Shown piece after piece: positions 26,049 through 34,665 of a stretch of 64,000 nt of DNA. The stretch comes from Limosilactobacillus pontis (lineage in GTDB: Bacteria > Bacillota > Bacilli > Lactobacillales > Lactobacillaceae), in contig NZ_PNFV01000004.1 of NCBI RefSeq assembly GCF_002940945.1, positions 124,001 through 188,000 on the forward strand, given 5' to 3'. Within the stretch, counting starts at the first letter, position 1. Every line of letters begins with the position of its first letter. Under the pieces are notes generated by a model that was not told the DNA's origin, did not search any database, and worked only from the letters and a program-made list of their open reading frames with translations. Both the position numbers and the translations under genes were made by a program.

Positions 26049-26384
26049 ATGGAAACTATTGTCCCATCAGTTGATACAACTAAGGAAGAATTACAAGAAC
26101 GAGTAGATTACATGGTTAATACGGCCTCACACCTTGAAGAACTAGCTGAAACAGATGAACATGAAGCAATGAAAGAATTTATCGCGTTAAAAAATTTTGC
26201 ATATGAAGAGTATCATGTGTTAACTTTACAAAAAAATGAAAAAGCAGTTAATAGTAATGTGCATTTATCCAATTATCGAGGATTTTTTACACATTTACAT
26301 TTTACGGCTGGGAAAGTGCCCCTTAGACTTCTTCACTGGAATCTTGATGAATTCCATCAGGCAAATATGGGGTTTAGACTTTAG
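26049..26384 (+). CDS. Unrecognised small protein at the end of the defence operon
   Basis: This protein has 111 residues from the ATG at 26049; GGAG lies ten bases upstream, and an in-frame TTG at 26043 is the alternative start. Its N-terminal 60 residues are acidic and helical (DTTKEELQERVDYMVNTASH). The last 35 residues (FTHLHFTAGKVPLRLLHWNL) look different and may be altered by rearrangement. I do not recognise a family. It follows the SNF2 gene by 15 bases, so it is probably co-transcribed. Confidence 0.5.
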   Translation: METIVPSVDTTKEELQERVDYMVNTASHLEELAETDEHEAMKEFIALKNFAYEEYHVLTLQKNEKAVNSNVHLSNYRGFFTHLHFTAGKVPLRLLHWNLDEFHQANMGFRL

Positions 26385-26390
26385 TTTTTT

Positions 26391-26424
26391 CCACAAACGC
26401 TTTAAGTTTAATTTGTGGCCTTTT
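26391..26424 (+). terminator. Weak terminator candidate at the end of the defence operon
   Basis: CCACAAA and TTTGTGG form a perfect 7-bp stem with a 14-base loop followed by CCTTTTATGTT. The U-tract is poor, so confidence is low. Confidence 0.35.
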
Positions 26425-26957
26425 ATGTTCCCACAAACCAATAAAATATGGAATCTGCTATTAATCCCTAAAATGTGAGCAATTCCGGCATTCTGTAAGC
26501 GAGTTAACAAACACAATGTTTTGGGTTAAGAAAAGATAATGGGTTAGCGTAGCGGCTAATCCGGAATGTGTAATTGACAACATAAGGTCGTGGCATGTTG
26601 AATCCGTAACAGTGCTTGAACGTACAGATAAGTAGGTAACAAACGCCGGTACTACGACATTCTTAATAAATTGAAAGTGTACTAATTTCTTCCTTGATGA
26701 TTGGAATTAGTGTTTGGGGCTAGTGGGTTGAATAGAAAGTGTGCCGGATTCTTTGGTTGTGTGTGCAGATGCCCAATTTGTAAAAAGGAAGTGGGGGACA
26801 TAAAATAGGTAATTTGGGCGATTTATAGTGGGCGCAAAAGGGTAATTTTAGCAGGGAAACAGTAATTACCGCCTAAATATTTGCTCATTTTACTAAGCAT
26901 TTTCTTGACCTTCCATGGTTTTGTATAATTGAAGGTGAGAAATGAGGCGAGACCATT
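26425..26957. other. Gene-free stretch of about 530 bp between the defence island and the CPBP gene
   Basis: I see no convincing coding frame. It contains hairpin-forming repeats: GCCCAATTT/AATTTGGGC (imperfect) around 26772-26821, and a perfect GGTAATT/AATTACC near 26842-26871. A TATAAT at 26924-26929 is the likely -10 box of the CPBP gene, with no good -35. The stretch may be a decayed gene, an RNA leader or a recombination junction. Confidence 0.4.
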
Positions 26958-28115
26958 ATGAAATCTAATAAACGTATTAGGTACGGCTATATTTTACAAA
27001 TAGTGGTAATAATCGGAATACAAATTATTAGCCTTTTAACTCAACCTTCGAGGTTTGTTACGGCTATCGTTTTGATAATTATTTTGGGAGCATATTTGAC
27101 TGATGAATACTTCTGCCTATCAGGAACAATTCGTAAAGTAAATGTGATTGTTCAGATACTATTCCAACCATTTGCTTTTTCATATACGGCTGGGACTTTA
27201 TTAACACTCATTACCCCTTTTAAAATTATGCCGGTAGTCAGTCTCTGTATTTTAGTTTGGTATACAATATCATTTTTTCCATATATTCAGCAATTTATTG
27301 CTCCAATTAAGAACAATGGTTTACGGCTATTCTGGCTTATTTATTTCTTCCAGATAGCGATTTCACCATTAGCTTATTTTGGAATAACCTCTTCGACTAA
27401 TCCTTGGTTTGGGGCCTTCTTTTCAACTGGTCTGATTGGTGCAGTTGCGTATTCGATTGGTCTAATAAAAACAATGCAGGCTTGGCACTTTGGTGATCCA
27501 ATTATATTAATTAAGAACCGTTCCAAAGATAATGTTTTAGTGATTTCAGTTTTTGCCATACTAGTTGCCTTGTTCATATACAGTAATCTAGTGAACATCA
27601 ATACTTGGGCTAAATTAAGTTCACTGCGCTTTTGGCAATTGTTGTTAGAAGCAATGGAAGCGGGAATCGGTGAAGAAGTATTGTGCCGATTTGGTATTTT
27701 GACCTTGTTATTGTATTTTGTTAGGAAACTAAGCTTAAGAATACCGATTGCCATTATTGGTAGTTCGCTTCTTTTTGGCCTGTTTCATTTCTTAAACCTG
27801 ACAGGTCAGGGGTTGGCGTTAACGATCTACCAATTTTGTTTTACCGCTGTATCAGGTATTTTCTTCTCATTATTATTCTTATATTCGGGCCATTTAGAGC
27901 TTGTTATTGTAATTCATTTTATGATGGACTTGCTTTCATATAGTGCTACTGGCGATTCGTCATTGAGTGGTAATATTACCTTGAGTGAGTATCAGTCAGT
28001 TATTAATTTAACTTTCTTGATGTTGGTATTACTGATTTGGATGATGTTTGGCAAGAGGCATCAAGTAATGGAAAAACATGCTAAGCTATTAATATCTAGA
28101 GGAAACGACAAGTAG
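26958..28115 (+). CDS. CPBP family intramembrane metalloprotease (Abi/CAAX-type)
   Basis: This 385-residue polytopic membrane protein has about nine hydrophobic segments. The three family motifs are intact: GEEVLCR (E239, E240, R244), LFGLFHFLN (H277) and VIHFMMDLL (H320, D324). Members cleave peptides or prenylated proteins in the membrane; in lactic acid bacteria some are linked to bacteriocin immunity or abortive infection. No bacteriocin gene is seen nearby. It has its own -10 box upstream and a strong terminator downstream, so it is a single-gene unit. Confidence 0.9.
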   Translation: MKSNKRIRYGYILQIVVIIGIQIISLLTQPSRFVTAIVLIIILGAYLTDEYFCLSGTIRKVNVIVQILFQPFAFSYTAGTLLTLITPFKIMPVVSLCILVWYTISFFPYIQQFIAPIKNNGLRLFWLIYFFQIAISPLAYFGITSSTNPWFGAFFSTGLIGAVAYSIGLIKTMQAWHFGDPIILIKNRSKDNVLVISVFAILVALFIYSNLVNINTWAKLSSLRFWQLLLEAMEAGIGEEVLCRFGILTLLLYFVRKLSLRIPIAIIGSSLLFGLFHFLNLTGQGLALTIYQFCFTAVSGIFFSLLFLYSGHLELVIVIHFMMDLLSYSATGDSSLSGNITLSEYQSVINLTFLMLVLLIWMMFGKRHQVMEKHAKLLISRGNDK

Positions 28116-28169
28116 TTTATAAAAACGGTAGGAAACTATATCACGGGTTATATCTTAACTTTAATTACT

Positions 28170-28219
28170 TCACCATCTTTGAACGTGAGATTCATATACG
28201 TTGGAAGATGGTGATTTTT
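28170..28219 (+). terminator. Rho-independent terminator after the CPBP gene
   Basis: TCACCATCTT and AAGATGGTGA pair perfectly over 10 bp, with an inner AACGT/ACGTT stem, followed by TTTTT. Confidence 0.85.
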
Positions 28220-28389
28220 AGTATCTTTTAGTAGAGCTATTTTTTGTCTAATTATTACTGAATGAATTTCTCAAATATAAATGAAAAATACTGGATACCG
28301 TGATACAATACTCAAAATTTAACGACGATATGATAGATGGACTAAAATTAGTAATATATTTTTGTTGGACAAGTTAAAGGAGAAAAACA

Positions 28390-30033
28390 ATGACCCAGAT
28401 AAATTTTGGGGATGACTTAACGTCCCAATTGACAAACGAAAAGGGCGCTCAGGCGCGGAAACCCTTAAAAACCTGGTTTATCAGTCCAATTAATGTTGAA
28501 GGTCAGACCTACTACCTCCATGTTGAAAAGTTAACGGGGCTGTTAGTGATTACTAAAGAGCTATCCTCCTTCACTGAAGTTTTTGCGGGCGTTCTTTACT
28601 CCATGGGGTTCCTGACGGAGAAGCAACAAGACCGTATTTTCGATCGAGTAGTGGATTCCGTTCAGTATCGTTATAACCCAGATGAAACAAGCTCAATGAT
28701 TGCGGTATATAAACAATGTATCCACGATCACCAAGCAGAGATTACAAAGGTAACCAAAGCAGGTGTTCAACTACCGGAAGATATGTTCATGAGTGACCTT
28801 TCTCTTTTCCTGATTACGATGCTCGGTGAACAGGGGAGCCAGGTGCTAAACCATTTTTGCCAAATCGTTAATGAAGAAGTACCGATTAAGGTGGCTAAGC
28901 CCCGGTCTGGTGCAAAATATTGCACAGTTAAACCCCGATTTCGTGATCCACGGGACTGGCAGGAATTTACGGGTGAACTCTCCACAGATAACCCAACTGT
29001 TGTAACAGCGATTAAAAAGAATAATCAAAAGATGATCAACCATTTTCTTAAGAGCCGGGATGGTGAGATGATTATCAACCATGGGGCAGCCCGCGCTGTG
29101 CTGGAGGGTTACCTCAACGACTATTTGCTGCATGAACAGATTCGCTTGGTAACCACTAACTTAGCATTGGTGAATGTCTATTACTGTTTTATTCTGATGG
29201 CTGGGCAGGATGACTTTCCTATCGAGGTTTTCGAACGGTTCTTTACCTTCTTGAGCCGCACGGGAATTGTTAGTCAGGCGACGACGCAACACGTTGTGGA
29301 CAATATGCAGGGTGCATTGGAAACTTTTGATCTTAATTTGGGCGAAACGTCCGGTGATCAAATAACCGAACTAAGTGACGATGAGATTGATCAGCTCTTT
29401 ACTGACCTTCAGGAGTTTAATCATCAAGAAGGTCAAGATAGATCGCAATCCATTCATCCTGAACGGTTAGGATTAACATATGAAGTTACAGTTACCTTGA
29501 ATGACTTTAAGCCACTGATGTCGAGGAAGTTTTACATTGCTGGCGATCAGCCGATTGCTAATTTGCAAGCAGTGATCATTGAAATATTCCATGGTAATTT
29601 TGAACATATGTATGATCTTGTTAATAAACAAAGTGGTGACTATTTTATCCTACCTGATTTTATTGATGAGGACTTTCTACCAGGCGGTGGGAAATATAAT
29701 GTTGTTAATGCCGAAGCAGCGACAGTCTCAATGTTAAATAAAGGCGATCAGCTAGTATTCCATTACGATTATGGGGATGACTGGGTATTTAACGTTAAAA
29801 TTAGTAAAACAGTTGCTAATTATGTTGGCTATCAGCCAATTGTGGTGGATGCCCATGGTTATGGCATCATTGAAGGAATTGGCGGTGTTGGTGGATTAGA
29901 AAATTATTACCAAGACTACCTGCATGGTCGGGTTGATCCGGCAATTAAAGAATGGCTCGGTGGTGAATTAATTGACCTGGATAAGGTTGATATTAATGAA
30001 CTTAATCACCAGTTGCGGATACTTGAAGAATGA
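28390..30033 (+). CDS. Plasmid pRiA4b ORF-3-like domain protein
   Basis: This protein has 547 residues. The C-terminal third from about residue 365 carries the pRiA4b ORF-3 pattern: YEVTVTLNDFKPLMSRKFYI, LQAVIIEIFHGNFEHMYDLV and HYDYGDDWVFNVKI, then GYGIIEGIGGVGGLENYY. The N-terminal 350 residues are helical and not recognised. The domain was first noted on plasmids and mobile elements, but its function is unknown. AAAGGAG lies nine bases before the ATG. The gene stands alone, with a terminator before it and a separate promoter for the gene after it. Confidence 0.75.
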   Translation: MTQINFGDDLTSQLTNEKGAQARKPLKTWFISPINVEGQTYYLHVEKLTGLLVITKELSSFTEVFAGVLYSMGFLTEKQQDRIFDRVVDSVQYRYNPDETSSMIAVYKQCIHDHQAEITKVTKAGVQLPEDMFMSDLSLFLITMLGEQGSQVLNHFCQIVNEEVPIKVAKPRSGAKYCTVKPRFRDPRDWQEFTGELSTDNPTVVTAIKKNNQKMINHFLKSRDGEMIINHGAARAVLEGYLNDYLLHEQIRLVTTNLALVNVYYCFILMAGQDDFPIEVFERFFTFLSRTGIVSQATTQHVVDNMQGALETFDLNLGETSGDQITELSDDEIDQLFTDLQEFNHQEGQDRSQSIHPERLGLTYEVTVTLNDFKPLMSRKFYIAGDQPIANLQAVIIEIFHGNFEHMYDLVNKQSGDYFILPDFIDEDFLPGGGKYNVVNAEAATVSMLNKGDQLVFHYDYGDDWVFNVKISKTVANYVGYQPIVVDAHGYGIIEGIGGVGGLENYYQDYLHGRVDPAIKEWLGGELIDLDKVDINELNHQLRILEE

Positions 30034-30104
30034 GATGAAAGTCTCTATACACGACTGGAAATTATTTCAGGAGCTCCATAGTAGTCACGTCAATCTCCCT
30101 ATAG

Positions 30105-30128
30105 TATAATATACTTATAAAAAGTAAG
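30105..30128 (+). promoter_or_regulatory. Promoter -10 and inverted repeat before the RclA-like gene
   Basis: TATAAT at 30105-30110 is a consensus -10 box; no clear -35 is present. ACTTA-TAAAAAG-TAAGT, directly downstream, is a short perfect inverted repeat overlapping the expected transcription start and could bind a redox regulator. Confidence 0.4.
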
Positions 30129-30146
30129 TAAAAGGAGAGCCCCATT

Positions 30147-31463
30147 ATGCAGACAGTGAAAAATATCATTATTGGTTTTGGTAAGGGTGGTAAAACACTA
30201 GCCAAGTTTCTTGCTCAAAAGGGCGAAGAAGTATTAGTTGTCGAAAAGTCTAAGCAAATGTATGGTGGTACTTGTATTAACATTGCCTGCCTACCATCTA
30301 AGCGGTTAATCATTGAAGCAGCTAATGGTGTGGACTTTGTTGAAGCCGTCGACGGTAAGAATGATATGACTGCCATGTTGCGAAACAAGAATTATCATAT
30401 GCTAGCTGATGAAAAAACAGTAACGGTGTTGGATGGAACGGCTCGTTTTACTAGTAACCATCAAATTGCGGTTACCACTGATGATGGGGTTCAAGAATTT
30501 ACCGGTGAGCGTATTTTTATTAATACAGGTGCGCAGCCGATTATTCCAAATATCCCGGGCTTACAAGAAAGTTCTGCCGTTCTAGATTCGACGGCAGCCA
30601 TGGAACAAACTTCACTGCCTCAGCGCTTGGTTATCATTGGCGGCGGATATATTGGCTTAGAATTTGCTTCTATGTTTGCTACGTATGGTTCTAAAGTGAC
30701 CGTTCTGGATAATCATTCTGACATTCTTCCACGAGAAGATGATGATATTCGGGAAGCAGTCAAGCAGGATTTACAGCAAGCAGGCATTGAATTGGTGTTA
30801 AATGCACAGGTAAATCAAGTCGCGGATCATGTGGTTACCTATGAACAAACTGACAGTCGCCACGAGATTACTGCAGACCGAATTCTTGTTGCTACTGGTC
30901 GGCATGCTAATACTGCAGAATTAGGATTGGAGAATACTGATATTCAATTAGACCCACGTGGTAACGTAATTGTTGATGACTATCTCAAAACAAACGTTGA
31001 TAATGTATGGGCAATCGGTGACGTTAAGGGCGGTCCTCAATTTACCTATATTTCTCTGGATGACTTTCGGATTATTCGTGATCAACTATATGGGGATGGT
31101 CAACGCCGCATTAGTAATCGGATTAACGTACCAACCACCGCATTCATTACGCCACCGTTGTCGCAAGTCGGCTTGACGGAAAAAGAAGCCACAAAACGTA
31201 ACGTCAAGTACAAATTGAAGAAACTACCCGTGGCAGCGATCCCCAAAGCACGTGTCCTTAAGGATCCCCGAGGATTATTTAAGGCGCTGATTGATCCTGA
31301 CAATGGTGAGATCCTGGGTGCAACTTTGTACGGCCCAGAAAGTCACGAATTGATTAATACGATCTCACTGGCTATTAATAATCACATTCCAGCTAAAGTA
31401 TTGGCTGAACAAATCTACACACATCCGACGATGACGGAAGCGTTCAATGACCTATTTAAATAA
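30147..31463 (+). CDS. rclA: Flavin-dependent disulfide reductase, RclA/hypothiocyanous acid reductase type
   Basis: This 438-residue enzyme is of the glutathione-reductase fold. It has an FAD-binding GFGKGG near residue 10, the redox pair GGTCINIACLPSK (C43, C48), an NAD(P)H site GGGYIGLEFASMFA, the second FAD motif VWAIGDVKG, and a C-terminal dimer domain ending in THPTMTEAF. Its spacing and length match RclA-type enzymes, which use NADPH to reduce hypothiocyanous acid or act in hypochlorite and copper stress, including in Limosilactobacillus. It is cytosolic and monocistronic. The substrate assignment rests on resemblance only. Confidence 0.8.
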   Translation: MQTVKNIIIGFGKGGKTLAKFLAQKGEEVLVVEKSKQMYGGTCINIACLPSKRLIIEAANGVDFVEAVDGKNDMTAMLRNKNYHMLADEKTVTVLDGTARFTSNHQIAVTTDDGVQEFTGERIFINTGAQPIIPNIPGLQESSAVLDSTAAMEQTSLPQRLVIIGGGYIGLEFASMFATYGSKVTVLDNHSDILPREDDDIREAVKQDLQQAGIELVLNAQVNQVADHVVTYEQTDSRHEITADRILVATGRHANTAELGLENTDIQLDPRGNVIVDDYLKTNVDNVWAIGDVKGGPQFTYISLDDFRIIRDQLYGDGQRRISNRINVPTTAFITPPLSQVGLTEKEATKRNVKYKLKKLPVAAIPKARVLKDPRGLFKALIDPDNGEILGATLYGPESHELINTISLAINNHIPAKVLAEQIYTHPTMTEAFNDLFK

Positions 31464-31536
31464 GATCAAAATTATATTAGTTGGATAAAGTCCTAACTAG
31501 ATAAGGGATTTTGGTAAACAAAATTACCTAAGTAAA

Positions 31537-31577
31537 AGCGTGACCATAGTTTTTTCAAACCGTGGCCACGCTATTTT
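31537..31577. terminator. Bidirectional terminator between convergent genes
   Basis: AGCGTGACCA pairs with TGGCCACGCT (one mismatch). The minus-strand copy is followed by TTTTACTT and the plus-strand copy by ATTTTAAA. It serves the RclA-like gene and the YfcC-type gene. Confidence 0.75.
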
Positions 31578-31592
31578 AAATGGTATAACTTT

Positions 31593-33107
31593 CTATAACA
31601 TTGTCAGCACTGCTAGGTATACGCAGGTAACAAGGATGAGTAATAGGATAAACTTGTAAACCCACTTCCAGTAAACCGTAATGGGGATCCGTGAAAGAGC
31701 TAAGGCGCCGACTAACATTCCTGCCGTTGGGGTCACCGCAGTAATCAAACCGGTCGCTGCCTGGTATGAGGTAACAAGTACGCTGCCATCCACGTGGGCA
31801 AAGTGGGCTAGTGATCCCATGATGCCCATCGTGGCTGCAGCCAAACCAGAACTAGAAGGAATCAGGAAGGATAGGATAATAAAGAAGATAAAGGCAAAGA
31901 TGATAAAGGCGGCTTTTGGCATTCCGCTCAATGATAATTCACCCCAGTGAAGGATCGTTCCTGTGATCTTACCATTGTTCATCACTACCTGGATCCCCCG
32001 GGCAACGGCAACAATAATGGCAACGTTTAGCAGTTCACACATTCCCTTCATAAAGGAATCAACAAAATTAGCTTCCTTGATATGACCAACAAACATGATT
32101 ACCACTGACATGAATAGGAACAGCATCGTGATCTCATTGAAGTACCAGCTACCCAGTGCGGTCATGTCCGCACCTAAGAAGTTACCCAAGAATGGCACAC
32201 TGGTCAGCCACTTGGTAAAGGTGTCAAAAAACGTCCAGGATTTATTAATGCTGGTCCATGGTACTAGACCAACAATCATAATGATAAAAGTTAGAGCAAA
32301 AACGACTAGAACATGTTTCTGAACCTTCGTTAACGGTTGCGGTTTACTGCTTCGCTCCGCAACTTCAAAGAATTTCATATCCGCTTTCCGTTGTTTATAA
32401 ACCAGGGATTTCGTTGGATCTTGCTTAATCTTGTTCGCATAGTGGAGAATAAAACCAATGGTTAGGGCGGTCACAATCACCAAAAGGATAATCCGTGAGC
32501 CGAGGCCTGAGCCTGGGGATATTTTAATGATTCCGGAAGCAACCCCGGTTGAGAACGGGTTAACTGTTGAGGCTAAATCTCCAACCCGGGTCCCCAGGAT
32601 AATTATCCCGGCTGCGACAAGGGAGTCATAGCCAACTCCCATCATGATCGGCACGATCAATGGGAAGAAGGCTAGGGTCTCTTCACCCATTCCATAGGTG
32701 GATCCACCGATAGCGAAGATAATGGTCAAAATAACGATTAGCCGTTTTTCGTGCCCCTTGGAATTGGTAACAATGGACCGAATGCCGTCATCTAGAGCAC
32801 CAGTCTTATTTACAACGCCCAAAAAGCCACCAATGACCAGGATAAAGAGGGCAATGTCGATTGCTCCCGTGGTGGCTTTGTTACCGATCATCCCAATAAT
32901 CGGTGCCATGAAGACATCCCAGATTCCCTGAGGATGGGAGGCAACCGTGTGATAGGTCCCGGAAATCATGTTTCCAGCGGAATCAACCTGATATTCACCG
33001 GCAGGAACAATCCAGGTTAGGACAGCAATCAGTACGATCAGCATAAATAAAATCGTAAATGCTGACGGCATATGGAATTTATGGTTAGTTTTTACTTGCT
33101 TCTCCAT
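31593..33107 (-). CDS. YfcC family transporter (C4-dicarboxylate/amino acid carrier type)
   Basis: This 504-residue membrane protein starts at the ATG at 33107, with GAGGTG seven bases upstream. It has about 12 hydrophobic helices, starting with HKFHMPSAFTILFMLIVLIA. Conserved loops such as GGSTYGMGEETLAFFPLIVP and DLASTVNPFSTGVASGI mark the YfcC/DcuC-like (IT superfamily) carriers, whose members move dicarboxylates, amino acids or peptides. It follows an M20 deacylase gene by 10 bases on the same transcript, so it probably imports that enzyme's substrate or exports its product. Confidence 0.85.
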   Translation of the reverse strand: MEKQVKTNHKFHMPSAFTILFMLIVLIAVLTWIVPAGEYQVDSAGNMISGTYHTVASHPQGIWDVFMAPIIGMIGNKATTGAIDIALFILVIGGFLGVVNKTGALDDGIRSIVTNSKGHEKRLIVILTIIFAIGGSTYGMGEETLAFFPLIVPIMMGVGYDSLVAAGIIILGTRVGDLASTVNPFSTGVASGIIKISPGSGLGSRIILLVIVTALTIGFILHYANKIKQDPTKSLVYKQRKADMKFFEVAERSSKPQPLTKVQKHVLVVFALTFIIMIVGLVPWTSINKSWTFFDTFTKWLTSVPFLGNFLGADMTALGSWYFNEITMLFLFMSVVIMFVGHIKEANFVDSFMKGMCELLNVAIIVAVARGIQVVMNNGKITGTILHWGELSLSGMPKAAFIIFAFIFFIILSFLIPSSSGLAAATMGIMGSLAHFAHVDGSVLVTSYQAATGLITAVTPTAGMLVGALALSRIPITVYWKWVYKFILLLILVTCVYLAVLTML

Positions 33108-33117
33108 TTGGTTCACC

Positions 33118-34269
33118 TCAATCGGCAAAGAATTCCTTAGCTACTTGTTTGTAAAAGTCAACGGACTTATGAAAGATGTCAATTTCAACGTACTCATCGG
33201 TTTGGTGTTGCGTATTGTTGCCTGGCCCAATTTCAGCAATCGTAAAGTTGCCTTTACCATGTAAGAATTCCGACCCATCAGAGGCACCAGCTTGACCAAT
33301 TGCTTTTACTGGGCCATCAAAGATTTCATCATGAACCTTTTCCATCAGCTTAATCAATGGGGCATCCTTATTCCCCGGCATAGCTTCTTCGGGGAAGCTA
33401 TAACGAATACTCAGATTGTAACCAGGCTTTTGGTTAAGTTTGTCCACTAATTTATTTAAGGCATTGAAAACCACCTTGTTTGGGTATTCTGGAATGGTTC
33501 GGATATTACCCTTAATGATTGCCTTGGCGGGAACAGAATTGATCTGGGAGCCGCCTTGAAATACGGATTGGACGTGTGTCAGCCTGCCTAAGATTGGGTT
33601 AACCTTATCAAACTTTGCCATCAGTGGCTTAACCTGGGTAGCGAAGTCCACCAAGTGATCAATCGCATTAATGCCATTTTGGGGTTGGGAACTGTGAGCC
33701 TGTTTCCCAACCGATGTCACAATATAGTCAACGACCCCCTTAGAGGTGTAACCAATTTCGGACATGTTGTTACCGGGTTCAGCAATAATCAAGCCGGCCA
33801 ATCCATCGGCATACCCTTGCTTAGTTAACTGGGCGGCGCCGTATTCACCGGTTTCTTCACCAACGGTACATAATAGGCGGATCTTACCAGGGACGCTATT
33901 GTTATCGAGCATGTCGAGCATGGCAATAATTAGGGCTGCTAAGCCGCTCTTCATATCTGTTGCGCCACGACCATAGAGTTTACCTTCCTTAATCGTGGCC
34001 TTGAATGGATCGAATGACCATTGACTAGCGTCCCCTTCAGAGACAACATCCTCATGTCCAGAAAAGCCTAACATTCGCTCACCAGAACCAATTGTGATAA
34101 CCAGGTTATCACGGCCAGGGGCATATTGAACGCGGTCGATCTGGACACCCTGATCCTCATATGGCTTGAATAGTGATTCAATGTAGTCGGCAACTTCTGC
34201 TTCGTTATCATTAACCGATTTGATAGAAATTAATTTTGAAAGAATTGCGATTTGCTTATCCTTTTCCAT
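33118..34269 (-). CDS. M20 family metallo-deacylase (ArgE/DapE type)
   Basis: This 383-residue cytosolic zinc enzyme starts at the ATG at 34269, with GGGAGGGG upstream. Zinc ligands and catalytic residues are visible in FSGHEDVVSEGD (H and D), GRGATDMKSG, TVGEETGEYGA (the EE pair), IIAEPGNN and the distal NTQHQTDEY. The family removes acyl or succinyl groups from amino acids or cuts dipeptides; sequence alone does not decide which. Pairing with the YfcC-type carrier suggests use of an imported N-acyl amino acid or peptide. Confidence 0.85.
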   Translation of the reverse strand: MEKDKQIAILSKLISIKSVNDNEAEVADYIESLFKPYEDQGVQIDRVQYAPGRDNLVITIGSGERMLGFSGHEDVVSEGDASQWSFDPFKATIKEGKLYGRGATDMKSGLAALIIAMLDMLDNNSVPGKIRLLCTVGEETGEYGAAQLTKQGYADGLAGLIIAEPGNNMSEIGYTSKGVVDYIVTSVGKQAHSSQPQNGINAIDHLVDFATQVKPLMAKFDKVNPILGRLTHVQSVFQGGSQINSVPAKAIIKGNIRTIPEYPNKVVFNALNKLVDKLNQKPGYNLSIRYSFPEEAMPGNKDAPLIKLMEKVHDEIFDGPVKAIGQAGASDGSEFLHGKGNFTIAEIGPGNNTQHQTDEYVEIDIFHKSVDFYKQVAKEFFAD

Positions 34270-34665
34270 AAGAGCCCCTCCCAATAGCTGTTGATGCTAA
34301 TAACTTTATTCATGTCACTATTTAGTCAATATGATATCTATATATCAATAAGAGAACAAATCAATACACAAAAAACTATTAATATTATTTAGCAGCCATG
34401 ATCGTTCATCTATTTGGCACGATTCATTTAAGAAGATTCAGCCTATTGCGTTACCAAGTATAGTAATCATGGGAGCAGGATACATATCAGAGTCACCACA
34501 CAAAATCTGCATCATGGGAACTAACTCGTTGTGAACTTGATGGCTATTTGTATTTCCCGGGAAATATTGCTGGCGGGTAATTGGCGGTTTCCTGACGGGT
34601 AATTGTCGTGGCAATTAGCCATAGAACTCTTATCATAGAGGTAGAATTTAAGGAGATGAGAATCT
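34270..34665. promoter_or_regulatory. Divergent regulatory region between deacylase and XRE regulator genes
   Basis: No gene is seen in these 396 bases. The left part is AT-rich and should hold the minus-strand promoter of the deacylase/transporter pair. The right part holds the palindrome TATTTCCCGGGAAATA (34551-34566) and two copies of CGGGTAATTG (34574-34583 and 34596-34605) spaced 22 bases, before the XRE gene. Confidence 0.5.
34551..34566. repeat. 16-bp palindrome TATTTCCCGGGAAATA, copy 1
   Basis: This is a perfect palindrome in an intergenic region 100 bases before the XRE-membrane regulator gene. It is the consensus copy of four related sites in the window. Confidence 0.7.

Noticed and set aside
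26425..26957. T-box, riboswitch or tRNA in the gap after the defence island
   Set aside because: I looked for a T-box consensus, tRNA arms and common riboswitch cores and found none; only generic hairpins.
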